DNA from: Allocoleopsis franciscana PCC 7113 | GTDB lineage: Bacteria > Cyanobacteriota > Cyanobacteriia > Cyanobacteriales > Coleofasciculaceae | Direction of reading: 5' to 3' | Assembly: GCF_000317515.1 (NCBI RefSeq) | Contig: NC_019738.1 | Location: 6,970,001 to 7,034,000, forward strand | Length of the DNA: 64,000 bases | Part shown: positions 9,653 through 18,210 of the stretch, one piece after another | How the letters are laid out: every line of letters starts with the position of its first letter | How positions within the stretch are numbered: position 1 is the first letter of the stretch | Made by a program: the position numbers and the translations under genes | Notes under the pieces: model-generated | What the model was told of the DNA's origin: nothing | What the model saw: the letters and a program-made list of their open reading frames with translations, nothing else | Databases searched by the model: none

Positions 9653-10150
9653 TTACCCACCAATCAAAACCGTGGGACAGCCCCTAACAATTTTATTGGG
9701 GGGGCCAACAGCTTCCACAATAGTGTCTCCCATACGACAAGCTGGAAGATTGTTAATTAAAACAGTGGCGCTGCCATCAATAACCACACCCGGTCCATGC
9801 GGAGGAATAGGTAAAGGTGTACTACACATATGGATGTCTGCACCGCCTGCACTACTCGTAATTGTGCTGCTCATTGTTGCCGCCGTCGTCGCTTTTGTGG
9901 TTTCCTCTGCCGCCTTCGCAGCCGGAGCACCCGGTGTACCCGCCGCAGCCAGTGTAGTGGCCTCAGCCGTTCGGATAGCGATGTCAGCCGTTTGCTTCGC
10001 TGATTGCAAGGCTGCGGCACTTGCTAGAGGTATACCCCGCCATGCGGGTAGCCCTCCAATGAACACATTGAAGCTGCCCGGTCCTCCTGTCAAGACAGGA
10101 GGAAGAGGATGTGCAACAGAATCGGTAATTCTAGCGGCGGCTCTGCTCAT
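9653..10150 (-). CDS. cis10: PAAR-like spike-tip protein (Cis10-type)
   Basis: This 165-residue protein begins MSRAAARITDSVAHPLPP and ends with short beta repeats (GVVIDGSATVLINNLPACR, MGDTI, CPTVLIGG), the pattern of PAAR proteins that cap the spike of contractile systems. Between the two PAAR halves (residues about 40-95) is an alanine-rich helical insertion (SAAALQSAKQTADIAIR, AAKAAEETTKA), as seen in Afp10-type tips. It directly follows the VgrG-like gene with a 14-base gap and is the last gene of the minus-strand operon. The PAAR tip sharpens the spike and can carry cargo. Confidence 0.85.
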   Translation of the reverse strand: MSRAAARITDSVAHPLPPVLTGGPGSFNVFIGGLPAWRGIPLASAAALQSAKQTADIAIRTAEATTLAAAGTPGAPAAKAAEETTKATTAATMSSTITSSAGGADIHMCSTPLPIPPHGPGVVIDGSATVLINNLPACRMGDTIVEAVGPPNKIVRGCPTVLIGG

Positions 10151-10164
10151 AATAACTCCTGTTT

Positions 10165-11973
10165 CTAATTGAGTTTAATCATGCCACCTTTGACATTGAC
10201 AAGGGCTGTGCCTGTAATATCGATTTGCATGGCATCAAGGGTGAGTCGTTTCCCTGCTTTGATATTAATTTCACCTGTTTGGCTACTCATGGTAATCCTG
10301 GCTAGACCGCCTAGACTTGTTTTGATTTCAATTTTTTGGCTTTTATCATCTAAGCGTACAGAATGACCGTCTTTCGTTTGGATTTCTGCAAATTCTTCCG
10401 TGTCATTGAGACGGATTTGATGACCGTAGACGGTATCGATGTAAACTCCTTTCTGACTCGCACCTTTATCCTCATCCACCAATTGGAGTTTGTGACCGAG
10501 CCGAGTTTTAAAGGTGCGTAGACGCACACCAGTGCCTCCTACGCTGTTATCTACTTTTTCCGGTGGAGCATCCATTCCATTCCAGACCCCACCAATAACG
10601 TATGGACGATGAATGTCCCCGTGTTCAAATGCCACTAATACTTCGTCATTGATCTCCGGCAGGCAGTCAAACCCCCGGTTTGGACCTGCACCCGTTCCCA
10701 CAACACGCGCCCAATAACTAGCGTGGTCTTCAGTCAAAGTAGGAAACTTGACTCTAACTCGACCCCACTTGTTCGGATCTTTGTTGTCTGTGACAATGCC
10801 GACTAAGGGAGTTTGTCCAGTTTGGTGGGGAGTTTGGGGGGAGAGTATGGATAGGAGGTCTCCACCTCGTAAGCCCCGCACGCTAAACTCGGTTGTGTAA
10901 ACTCGATCGTGGTAAAAGTGACGGGTTTCTGTCACATAGTACTCGCCGCTATACTTCCCCATCTCTTGGACTCTTACGGCCTTCCCCGGTCGGATTTCTG
11001 GGTTGCCCTCAGCCTTAGCATCCGCATGGACAAACTCTCCGCCTAACTCGTCACATAACGTTTGAGCGATGGTCTTCGCCTCAGAGCTACTGAAGACAGG
11101 CTGATCCACAATAATCATTTTAGGGGTCGGGGGTTGGCCTTTGAAGCTCGTACTCGTCCGGCTGCCTTTGCGATTCTCTGTCTGGGTCAATACCTTTTCT
11201 GCACTTGCTGTTTCCAAAATAGGCTGCTTCCTGCCGTAGTCCCAACCCCTGACTTCTACCTCTCTTACCTGTTGAGCACTACTAACTCGGACACTAAAAC
11301 TATGTAAGTTTTCTAACCACTTAAGTTCTAAGGATTCATCTACTTTGGGTTTACGGAAGTTCAGCTTGCCATCCTGAACAAACAGTTCAAAGCCATTCCG
11401 GGCAGCTCGTTCCCGGAAAAATTGCAGATTGGTCTGATTGTTTTGAAAAACATAGCCATTGGCACCAGTGATATCACCGTAGCCATGCGGTCCCCCTGTG
11501 TCGTCAATTGTGCCCGTTGGGATTCCTACTTCTCTAGCGATCTTCTTGACAATGTCACTATCTTTCATGTTTTGGAAAGAGCGGTTGTAGCGTCCCCGCT
11601 GTAGGCGATGGGAGACATCGTATCCGCGAATAATGACGGGAGCTTGGGTGCCACTGGTAAAGTGGGCTTCCATTGCCGTAATTTCTCCTTCTAGAAGATA
11701 GCCTGTATCCTCCTCTTGAAACTCCCTCGCTTCTGTGGTATTGGAAGTGAAACCAATCTTGATAGGCTTGCCAATGGCAAACAAGTTTTGATGCTTCCAG
11801 GGCTGGTCTTGTTTTCTGCCTGGACTATAAGCATTTTGGATCACAAGCGTAAACATTCCTGGCAGGTGAAGACTCTCTTCAACGGAGATTTGCAAAATGT
11901 CGTCCATTAAGTCCTGAGGGGCTTCGTTGCCATCAATCTCTAACTTCGGTTTGGGTATATAACGCAGAATCAT
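10165..11973 (-). CDS. cis8: VgrG-like spike protein (Cis8-type)
   Basis: The 602-residue product has an N-terminal gp27/late-control-D-like region (residues about 1-350, including GYVFQNNQTNLQFFRERAARNG in two parts) and then a gp5-type OB fold (PLVGIVTDNKDPNKWGRVRV, ARVVGTGAGPNRG, LPEINDEVLVAFEHGD, RPYVIGGVWNG). It ends in a beta-helix rich in repeated RL/IEIKT units and finishes with VNVKGGMIKLN. This is the standard architecture of the trimeric central spike of CIS particles. Its neighbours are the PAAR tip downstream and the Cis7-like hub protein upstream. All expected segments are present. Confidence 0.93.
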   Translation of the reverse strand: MILRYIPKPKLEIDGNEAPQDLMDDILQISVEESLHLPGMFTLVIQNAYSPGRKQDQPWKHQNLFAIGKPIKIGFTSNTTEAREFQEEDTGYLLEGEITAMEAHFTSGTQAPVIIRGYDVSHRLQRGRYNRSFQNMKDSDIVKKIAREVGIPTGTIDDTGGPHGYGDITGANGYVFQNNQTNLQFFRERAARNGFELFVQDGKLNFRKPKVDESLELKWLENLHSFSVRVSSAQQVREVEVRGWDYGRKQPILETASAEKVLTQTENRKGSRTSTSFKGQPPTPKMIIVDQPVFSSSEAKTIAQTLCDELGGEFVHADAKAEGNPEIRPGKAVRVQEMGKYSGEYYVTETRHFYHDRVYTTEFSVRGLRGGDLLSILSPQTPHQTGQTPLVGIVTDNKDPNKWGRVRVKFPTLTEDHASYWARVVGTGAGPNRGFDCLPEINDEVLVAFEHGDIHRPYVIGGVWNGMDAPPEKVDNSVGGTGVRLRTFKTRLGHKLQLVDEDKGASQKGVYIDTVYGHQIRLNDTEEFAEIQTKDGHSVRLDDKSQKIEIKTSLGGLARITMSSQTGEINIKAGKRLTLDAMQIDITGTALVNVKGGMIKLN

Positions 11974-12219
11974 AGATCTACCTCTAGAACGCTTAATGCA
12001 GGGTTAATTCCTGTGTGTAGAGTACTAATAAATAGTTGTTATATGTCGTTGGCTGGCGCTGTTATGGCGATTTTCAGTGGTATGAGGTACAGCCAAGAAA
12101 GAGTGAAAGCTAGACACAGCAAAGAGAACAAAAAAGCTGCTTGCTGATTGCTGACGGCACACCGCTATAGCTGAATTACCCCTTCATGAATAGAGTGAGG
12201 AATAGAGTGAGGTATAACT

Positions 12220-12756
12220 CTACGTCAAAAAAGCCTCCCGATTTTGATCTCGGCGTAAGCTGGCGCTGGGACTAGGTGTCTGCTGACCGGGTTGGGGGTT
12301 GGGTAAGTCTACCTGTTCAAGATCCAAATCAACCGATGCCCTTACTGGTGTACCATCCGGGCGAAACAGAGTCAACTTAAAGCTAAAACTTTTTACAAAG
12401 CAACGTAGATAATTATATTTACCCCACGTAAAAAGATAGATGGGAGGCCGTTTTTCCTTGGCATTGCCACTCCCGTTTTTGATAAACTCAACAGCTTGTT
12501 TAAACTTCTTAATTGTGTCCAGAACGTTGCCATCTTTAGTTTCGTAGGTATCAATCAGGATATTGCTAATTTTTAGAGAATAAGGATTTGGATGTTTGAA
12601 GCTAACTTTGTTGTTACCTTTATTTGTAGAGGCTCCTTTCGCTTGCTCTATGCTCATGCTTCGACTAAAAGCCAATTGGTTGGGATTAAACATAAATTCT
12701 ATGTCTTCTCCTTCGCCTTGATAAACAGCGATGAGTTTTGCTTTTTCTAGTGTCAT
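12220..12756 (-). CDS. cis7: Cis7-like baseplate hub / tube-initiator protein
   Basis: This 178-residue protein contains the family signature FMFNPNQLAFSRSMSIEQAKG near its start and the typical LFTWGKYNYLRCFVKSFSFKLTLFRPDG core near residue 110-135 (in two pieces), followed by a VRASVDLDLEQ strand. Afp7/Cis7-type proteins sit at the top of the spike and initiate the tube. Many relatives also carry a C-terminal LysM domain; here the C-terminus is short (NPQPGQQTPSPSASLRRD) and the LysM part seems absent. A gap of about 250 bases with no recognised gene separates it from the downstream spike gene. Confidence 0.82.
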   Translation of the reverse strand: MTLEKAKLIAVYQGEGEDIEFMFNPNQLAFSRSMSIEQAKGASTNKGNNKVSFKHPNPYSLKISNILIDTYETKDGNVLDTIKKFKQAVEFIKNGSGNAKEKRPPIYLFTWGKYNYLRCFVKSFSFKLTLFRPDGTPVRASVDLDLEQVDLPNPQPGQQTPSPSASLRRDQNREAFLT

Positions 12757-12829
12757 TTTCCTACCCTCCCAATTCCTAAAACATTTCTAAATCAATCCAG
12801 TTATTCACTTAAATAATCACTCTCAGTTC

Positions 12830-15800
12830 TCAATAGTGACCATGCCGCTCTCGCTCTATGGATAACCTCTGTCGTACTAAAGTATAGACTTCCCGTGCTA
12901 GTAACTCCAAGTTTTGGTCATCTTCGTGTTGATAATCCTGATGTTGTGTAGCAGCTTCTGTTGCTGAATTTTCATCTTGAACCGAAGCCTCTTCTATGGT
13001 AAATTTTTGGATAGGAGTTTCTTGGCTAAAGGTTGATGAAGCCTCTGAAGAACGGGAATATTCGGGGAGTAGATTTTCCCAATTATTAGATTCTTGCCAA
13101 TCAAGACTTTGTTGGTTTGTTACATCATTAAACGCCATTTGTATGGGAGTTTCTCCTCCAAAGTCTGAGGGGAAATTATTCGTATTCTCCAGTAATTCAG
13201 CAATACTTGACCAGGAATTGGGTATCTCGCTAGTATATGTGGAACTCGCTACTTGTTGAGTTTGCTGATTAAACTCTGGAGTCGTTTTAGAAATGGCATC
13301 AGTGGCTCGTTGAAGGGTCAAAGATTCAGTATCAAGGCTCACAGGTGGAACTTTTACGGTAGATTGCTGAGCTTGATTTAATGCATTATCAGGTAATGTG
13401 GAAGATGTTGTACTTGGCACGACAAGCCGATGTGAGGTTTCTGGCATTGATTGAACAATTGTTGATTGCTCCCTTGAAAATTCAAGAGTTGATGCCGTAG
13501 AGAGCAACGGTGATTGTTGTAAGTGTTGATTGAGGGGTTGGATGAGGGGTAATGTATGGCGTGTTCCTACTAAATTTTCTAAGACAGTTGGTAACTGAGG
13601 CACGTCTTTGTTTTGCTTAAAGGACTCATCTTCCGTTACGTTTGTTTTTGTTTGTAGCAGATGGGTGGGAAGAGGAGGACTCTTGGGTGAGATGGGGGAG
13701 GCTTGAGGAGAATTATCCTGTGCTTCCTCGGAATTCGTGGTAGTAGGCAATCTTTCGGGTTGCCAGTTAGCATCATTTTCTAACAGAGGTTGTGCGATGA
13801 TTAGCTCTGTTAATGACGTATTTTCGTCGTGTTGAGAAATTTCTGTTGCTTGAAAGGGTTCTGCCTGAGTCGGGTAGGAAACAGGTGCCGTTTCATCCGG
13901 TAAAGCCTTTGGCATAACCAGGGTAGAGTCTGTGGTTATGGCTTGGCTGATGCTAGAAGGTAACTCTGTCTCGCTAGCTGATGGCGTAGATGCCGTCTGC
14001 ACTGGATCTGTTTGAGGAAGCGGTTGTCTTTGAATCGACGATTCCTCTGAAGAAGTTGGATAAGTGATTTCGGGATGATCACCCGCCTCTTCTTGTGTAG
14101 GTGCGATCGCATCTGCTGCTGTTTCTTCTATTTCCGGAAGCGGTTGTCTTTGAATCGACGATTCCTCTGAAGAAGTTGGATAAGTGATTTCGGGATGATC
14201 ACCCGCCTCTTCTTGTGTAGGTGCGATCGCATCTGCTGCTGTTTCTTCTATTTCCGGAAGCGGTTGTCTTTGAATCGACGATTCCTCTGAAGAAGTTGGA
14301 TAAGTGATTTCGGGATGATCACCCGCCTCTTCTTGTGTAGGTGCGATCGCATCTGCTGCTGTTTCTTCTATTTCCGGAAGCGGTTGTCTTTGAATCGACG
14401 ATTCCTCTGAAGAAGTTGGATAAGTGATTTCGGGAGGTGCGATTGCTTCTTCTTGAGATGGTGCGATCGCATCTGGTAGCGTTTCCTGTGTTTCCGGCAA
14501 TAACTGTCTTTGAATGCCAGATTCCTCTGGAGTCGTCGGGGAAGTGATTTCGGGAGGAGTACCCGCTTCTTCTTGAGATGGTGCGATCGCATCTGGTAGC
14601 GTTTCCTCTGTTTGAGGAAGCGGTTGTCTTTGAATCGACGATTCCTCTGGAGTAGTTGGAGAAGTGATTTCGGCAGGAGTACTCGCGGCTTCTTGAGATG
14701 GTGCGATCGCATCTGGTAGCGTTTCCTGTGTTTCCGGCAATAACTGTCTTTGAATGCCAGATTCCTCTGGAGTCGTCGGGGAAGTGATTTCGGGAGGAGT
14801 ACCCGCTTCTTCTTGAGATGGTGCGATCGCATCTGGTAGCGTTTCCTCTGTTTGAGGAAGCGGTTGTCTTTGAATCGACGATTCCTCTGAAGAAGTTGGG
14901 GATGTGATATCGGGATGAGTACCCGCTTCTTCTTGAGATGGTGCGATCGCGTCTGGTGCCGTTTCCTGTATTTCCAGAAACGGTTGTCTTTGAATCGACG
15001 ATTCCTCTGAAGAAGTTGGGGATGTGATATCGGGATGAGTACCCGCTTCTTCTTGAGATGGTGCGATCGCGTCTGGTGCCGTTTCCTGTATTTCCAGAAA
15101 CGGTTGTCTTTGAATCGACGATTCCTCTGAAGAAGTTGGATAAGTGATTTCGGGATGAGTACCCGCTTCTTCTTGAGATGGTGCGATCGCGTCTGGTGCC
15201 GTTTCTTCTATTTCCGGAAGCGGTTGTCTCTGAATCGACGATTCCTCTGAAGAAGTTGGGGAAGTAATATCGGCAGGAGTATTCGCTTCTTGCTGAGTAG
15301 GAGCGATCGCGTCTGCTGCTGTTTCCTGTATTTCCAGAAGCGGTTGTCTCTGAATCGACGATTCCTCTGAAGAAGTTGGGGAAGTAATATCGGCAGGAGT
15401 ATTCGCTTCTTGCTGAGTAGGAGCGATCGCGTCTGCTGCTGTTTCCTGTATTTCCAGAAGCGGTTGTCTTTGAATCGACGATTCCTCTGAAGAAGTTGGT
15501 ACTGAGGAAGTTGAGGGTTGATTGCCCTGTGAAGACAATCCCTCACTTGACTCAGAAGATTCTGGTTCTGAAAAGAGTTGAGCAATAGTAGGTTCTGATT
15601 CGGCAACTGGGATTGCCTCAATAGGAGACTCCGACACTTGGGTAACCGGTGACACCAAGGGTTCTGGTTGGGCAGTCGCATCACTCACTGGAGCAAAGGC
15701 GGCTTCACTTTGAGCGGATGGTTCTCTTTCTAATGAGGGTTGTACGATTTCTGAATGGCTGGGCGCAGTGTCTGTATCAACGCGAGAGGTTTCTGTTCGC

Positions 15801-17260
15801 TGCTGTGGTTCTTCTAGGGTAGGGGGAGAACTCGGTGTGATTGTCTCCAACTCTGGTTTGGCTAATGGGGTTGAGGAGTCAGCAGGGGGTTCGCCTATCG
15901 TTGAAGATTGGTGATGTTGTGGCTGTGTTAGCGCCGGAGATTCCAGGGGTGCAGCAGTGGTTTGACTTAAAGCCGAAGACTCTGTCTCTGAAAACGCTTG
16001 AACAACAGTTGGCTCAGAGGGTGTAATCCCTGACTCTTGAAGACTCTCACTCTCTCCTGCTGTTGATGGGGGGAAGTCTGATGTTTCTGTTTGTGCGATC
16101 GCTACGGATTCGCTGTCGCTATTTGGCGGCACTGAGGGCTGTACGTTAACCGCATCACTCCCTAACACGGGCATGATTGCCGATGGGGATTCAGCACTTG
16201 GCTGGTTAAGCGGTGGAGGCGAGTCTGCCGTTGCCTCTTTCTGCACGAAGGATTGAGGAGATTGGGATGTGTCTGGAAGGGCTTGACTGGCTAAGGGTAA
16301 CGATTCAACTAATGACGGTGGAGATGCCTCATCCTCTTGGCGTTGCACGGGAATGTTAGGGACATCTTGTGTATTTTGTTCGGTGTCCTGAGCTGATTCA
16401 ATGGGATGAACTGGTGATAACTCAGCTTGAGGACTAACAATCGGTTCAAGGCCCGACAAATGATCTGCGGGTAGTGACGGCAACGGAGCAACAGGTGAAG
16501 TTTGAGGTGGTGGCACATTGCTCAAGTCGGCTGAACGCATCACACTAGGGTTAGGGTTGGCGATCGCAGATGGTTCCTCAGCCACTTCCGGTATCTGAAC
16601 GCTAGATTCCGACTCAGAAACCAATGATTCTCTGCTCGGTTCAACGGCTTCAGGGGCTTCTGGAATCGCGATTTCCCTCTGGAGCAAAGGTTCTGTTGCT
16701 AATTCAGGTTGTACAATCGTTGGGTTGAGCGGTTGTGTGTCTGATGCTCTCAGTTGCTCATGTGGCTGTGAGGCAACTTGTTCCTCCTCAGTTGTGGCTT
16801 GTGTATCGTGCCCCAGCAGACGATGTTCCGCTTCGCTCAGGCTATCCGGTGCGGCTGGGATTGGGTTATTTTCATGTCCATTGTCTGTAGAAGTTTCCCC
16901 AGGGTAGCGTTGGATGTTCACTGGAGTGCTATCCATCCCTGCTGTTGGGGTAGCCGCCGCCGTCACAGGGGTTTCTGGAGGATTCAGAGATAACCGAGAT
17001 TCAGCCAAAGACGGGGAATCTTGGAAAAAAGTCTCTGACAGATTGTAATCGGGTAAGGCTTGAGCCGACGTTCCTAAAGGATTACCTCCGCCTAGAGGCT
17101 GTGCTGCCAAAGGGGACAGAAATTGTGGGGATAGGAAGCTTTGTCCTAAGGGATTGGCTGTAACTAAAGGCTGCTGTAGACCAAGAGGAGGTTGCCAGGA
17201 GGTTGTCTCTCCCTGAGAATCACTGAAACTGAATCGGTTGTCTGGGGAGGATTCTGGCAT
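12830..17260 (-). CDS. 1476-residue repeat protein of the CIS operon, candidate tape-measure or cargo-docking protein
   Basis: The protein is acidic, Ser/Pro/Glu-rich and largely without predicted fold. Residues about 590-1080 consist of 13 copies of a 40-residue module centred on SSEESSIQRQPLPEIEE and AIAPTQEEAG; three neighbouring copies are identical in DNA. The C-terminus has a helical motif, LAREVYTLVRQRLSIERERH, that resembles the end of the small protein two genes upstream. It lies between the tube gene (3-base gap) and the Cis7-like gene, so it is probably co-translated with particle parts. No obvious tape measure (Cis14) is present elsewhere in the window, so a ruler role is possible but unproven. 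The IQRQ motif recurs in the two DUF4157 proteins. Confidence 0.8.
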   Translation of the reverse strand: MPESSPDNRFSFSDSQGETTSWQPPLGLQQPLVTANPLGQSFLSPQFLSPLAAQPLGGGNPLGTSAQALPDYNLSETFFQDSPSLAESRLSLNPPETPVTAAATPTAGMDSTPVNIQRYPGETSTDNGHENNPIPAAPDSLSEAEHRLLGHDTQATTEEEQVASQPHEQLRASDTQPLNPTIVQPELATEPLLQREIAIPEAPEAVEPSRESLVSESESSVQIPEVAEEPSAIANPNPSVMRSADLSNVPPPQTSPVAPLPSLPADHLSGLEPIVSPQAELSPVHPIESAQDTEQNTQDVPNIPVQRQEDEASPPSLVESLPLASQALPDTSQSPQSFVQKEATADSPPPLNQPSAESPSAIMPVLGSDAVNVQPSVPPNSDSESVAIAQTETSDFPPSTAGESESLQESGITPSEPTVVQAFSETESSALSQTTAAPLESPALTQPQHHQSSTIGEPPADSSTPLAKPELETITPSSPPTLEEPQQRTETSRVDTDTAPSHSEIVQPSLEREPSAQSEAAFAPVSDATAQPEPLVSPVTQVSESPIEAIPVAESEPTIAQLFSEPESSESSEGLSSQGNQPSTSSVPTSSEESSIQRQPLLEIQETAADAIAPTQQEANTPADITSPTSSEESSIQRQPLLEIQETAADAIAPTQQEANTPADITSPTSSEESSIQRQPLPEIEETAPDAIAPSQEEAGTHPEITYPTSSEESSIQRQPFLEIQETAPDAIAPSQEEAGTHPDITSPTSSEESSIQRQPFLEIQETAPDAIAPSQEEAGTHPDITSPTSSEESSIQRQPLPQTEETLPDAIAPSQEEAGTPPEITSPTTPEESGIQRQLLPETQETLPDAIAPSQEAASTPAEITSPTTPEESSIQRQPLPQTEETLPDAIAPSQEEAGTPPEITSPTTPEESGIQRQLLPETQETLPDAIAPSQEEAIAPPEITYPTSSEESSIQRQPLPEIEETAADAIAPTQEEAGDHPEITYPTSSEESSIQRQPLPEIEETAADAIAPTQEEAGDHPEITYPTSSEESSIQRQPLPEIEETAADAIAPTQEEAGDHPEITYPTSSEESSIQRQPLPQTDPVQTASTPSASETELPSSISQAITTDSTLVMPKALPDETAPVSYPTQAEPFQATEISQHDENTSLTELIIAQPLLENDANWQPERLPTTTNSEEAQDNSPQASPISPKSPPLPTHLLQTKTNVTEDESFKQNKDVPQLPTVLENLVGTRHTLPLIQPLNQHLQQSPLLSTASTLEFSREQSTIVQSMPETSHRLVVPSTTSSTLPDNALNQAQQSTVKVPPVSLDTESLTLQRATDAISKTTPEFNQQTQQVASSTYTSEIPNSWSSIAELLENTNNFPSDFGGETPIQMAFNDVTNQQSLDWQESNNWENLLPEYSRSSEASSTFSQETPIQKFTIEEASVQDENSATEAATQHQDYQHEDDQNLELLAREVYTLVRQRLSIERERHGHY
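14020..15499 (-). repeat. Tandem 120-bp coding repeats, about 12-13 copies, each with a HIP1 site
   Basis: The phrase GGTTGTCTTTGAATCGACGA (or a close variant) recurs every 120 bases, for example at about 14022, 14142, 14262 and 14382. The block 14041-14160 is repeated exactly in the two following blocks. Nearly every unit carries GCGATCGC at the codons for the Ala-Ile-Ala segment. Copies further left in protein order differ more, indicating recent expansion at the C-terminal side of the array. Confidence 0.95.
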
Positions 17261-17263
17261 AGG

Positions 17264-17800
17264 TTAATGACTAGGGAAATATCCCAATCCATCACGTTTA
17301 ACGTTGGTACTGGCTTTACCACTGTTTGAATTATTAACAACCTTCAAGCCCTCGTAGGCTAGGGTGAGTTCCTCAATAGCGGCGGTGTTGGAATTAGCTT
17401 GTAGCGAGGGTGCTTTCCATCCCACAGGCACAGCACCAATCAGTGTCCAACATTGCATGGTTTCTCCAGACTGGTTAAACACCAGAATATTCACATTGCG
17501 GCGTTCTTTTTGACTATTGGAATCCAATATCTGATTAAGCCAATTCCAGAAGACCAAATTATTAGTAATGCCGCGCTTAAGTGTTACATCATTAAATTTG
17601 GCTTGCTTGAGAAAAATCCGCTGCTGATCGTTGACACCTCCTTCAAAGTAAGTTTCCTTATCCACCTGGACACCTAAACCCGCGCACTCTGTAAAAGATG
17701 CCGTGATTTCACTCTCAATCTCTACATAAAACCGATTGGCTGTAACGTAGTTGAGTTCGTGAGTCACTTTACCATTGAGGTTTTGACTATTTGTCATCAC
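17264..17800 (-). CDS. CIS tube protein (gp19-type, Cis1/Cis5-like)
   Basis: This 178-residue protein fits the T4 gp19-like tail-tube family: TANRFYVEIESEITASFTEC near the start, then GLGVQVDKETYFEGG, LKRGITNNLVFWNWLNQI and CWTLIGAVPVGWKAPS, with an EELTLAYEGLKVV strand near the end. It lies with the hub and spike genes rather than with the sheath, the position of the Afp5-type tube initiator in related clusters. Its start overlaps the stop of the 98-residue gene by 4 bases (ATGA type), showing translational coupling. Compared with the three tube proteins at 41.4-43.0 kb it is about 20 residues longer. Confidence 0.88.
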   Translation of the reverse strand: MMTNSQNLNGKVTHELNYVTANRFYVEIESEITASFTECAGLGVQVDKETYFEGGVNDQQRIFLKQAKFNDVTLKRGITNNLVFWNWLNQILDSNSQKERRNVNILVFNQSGETMQCWTLIGAVPVGWKAPSLQANSNTAAIEELTLAYEGLKVVNNSNSGKASTNVKRDGLGYFPSH

Positions 17801-18093
17801 AAACGCCCTCCATAGTTTCTACTCCGTTCCTGCTGACGGCGTAAGTCTTCTAGCATCAGCTTATAGACTCGGTCACTCAGTAACCTCATCAGTAAAGGGT
17901 CTTGCAAAACCTTACCCGCTAACTTGGAGATTTTTGCGAGTTCTTCTGTTTTACTCTTACTTTGCACAAGAGCGGGGGCTGCATAACCGGCTGGAACAGA
18001 GATATCACCAATCGGCTTAAAGGAAGGTTCTGTTCCCGGACTGGTCATGACCTGAGCGTGCGTCTGTCCAGAAAAATCGCTGACCATTATCAA
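17797..18093 (-). CDS. Small CIS-operon protein, 98 residues
   Basis: The protein begins MIMVSDFSGQTHAQVM and ends with a helical segment, LLSDRVYKLMLEDLRRQQER, followed by SRNYGGRL. The pattern of V-Y-x-L, L and E-R residues in this helix is similar to the C-terminal helix of the 1476-residue repeat protein, suggesting both bind the same site on the particle. It overlaps the tube gene by 4 bases. Small proteins in this position are normal in CIS clusters, but I do not recognise its family by name. A start at 18087 (MVSDF) is equally possible. Confidence 0.72.
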   Translation of the reverse strand: MIMVSDFSGQTHAQVMTSPGTEPSFKPIGDISVPAGYAAPALVQSKSKTEELAKISKLAGKVLQDPLLMRLLSDRVYKLMLEDLRRQQERSRNYGGRL

Positions 18094-18210
18094 TAATAAA
18101 TACTCACTCTCACTTTAAAAATACAGCAGAATACTGAATAGTAGCCAAAGGTCGAATTTGGCTCTGGAAGCGGAATTTTGGCTGCTCGAATCCTGGGTTG
18201 GTAGGGAGGG

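Noticed and set aside
14368-14832. Long Arg/Lys/Leu-rich open frame on the minus strand inside the repeat array
   Set aside because: It is an alternative frame of the 1476-residue repeat gene; composition follows from the shifted repeat.
14020-15499. Regular 120-bp repeats could be read as a CRISPR-like array
   Set aside because: Units are directly adjacent, stay in one reading frame and have no unique spacers; they are coding repeats.
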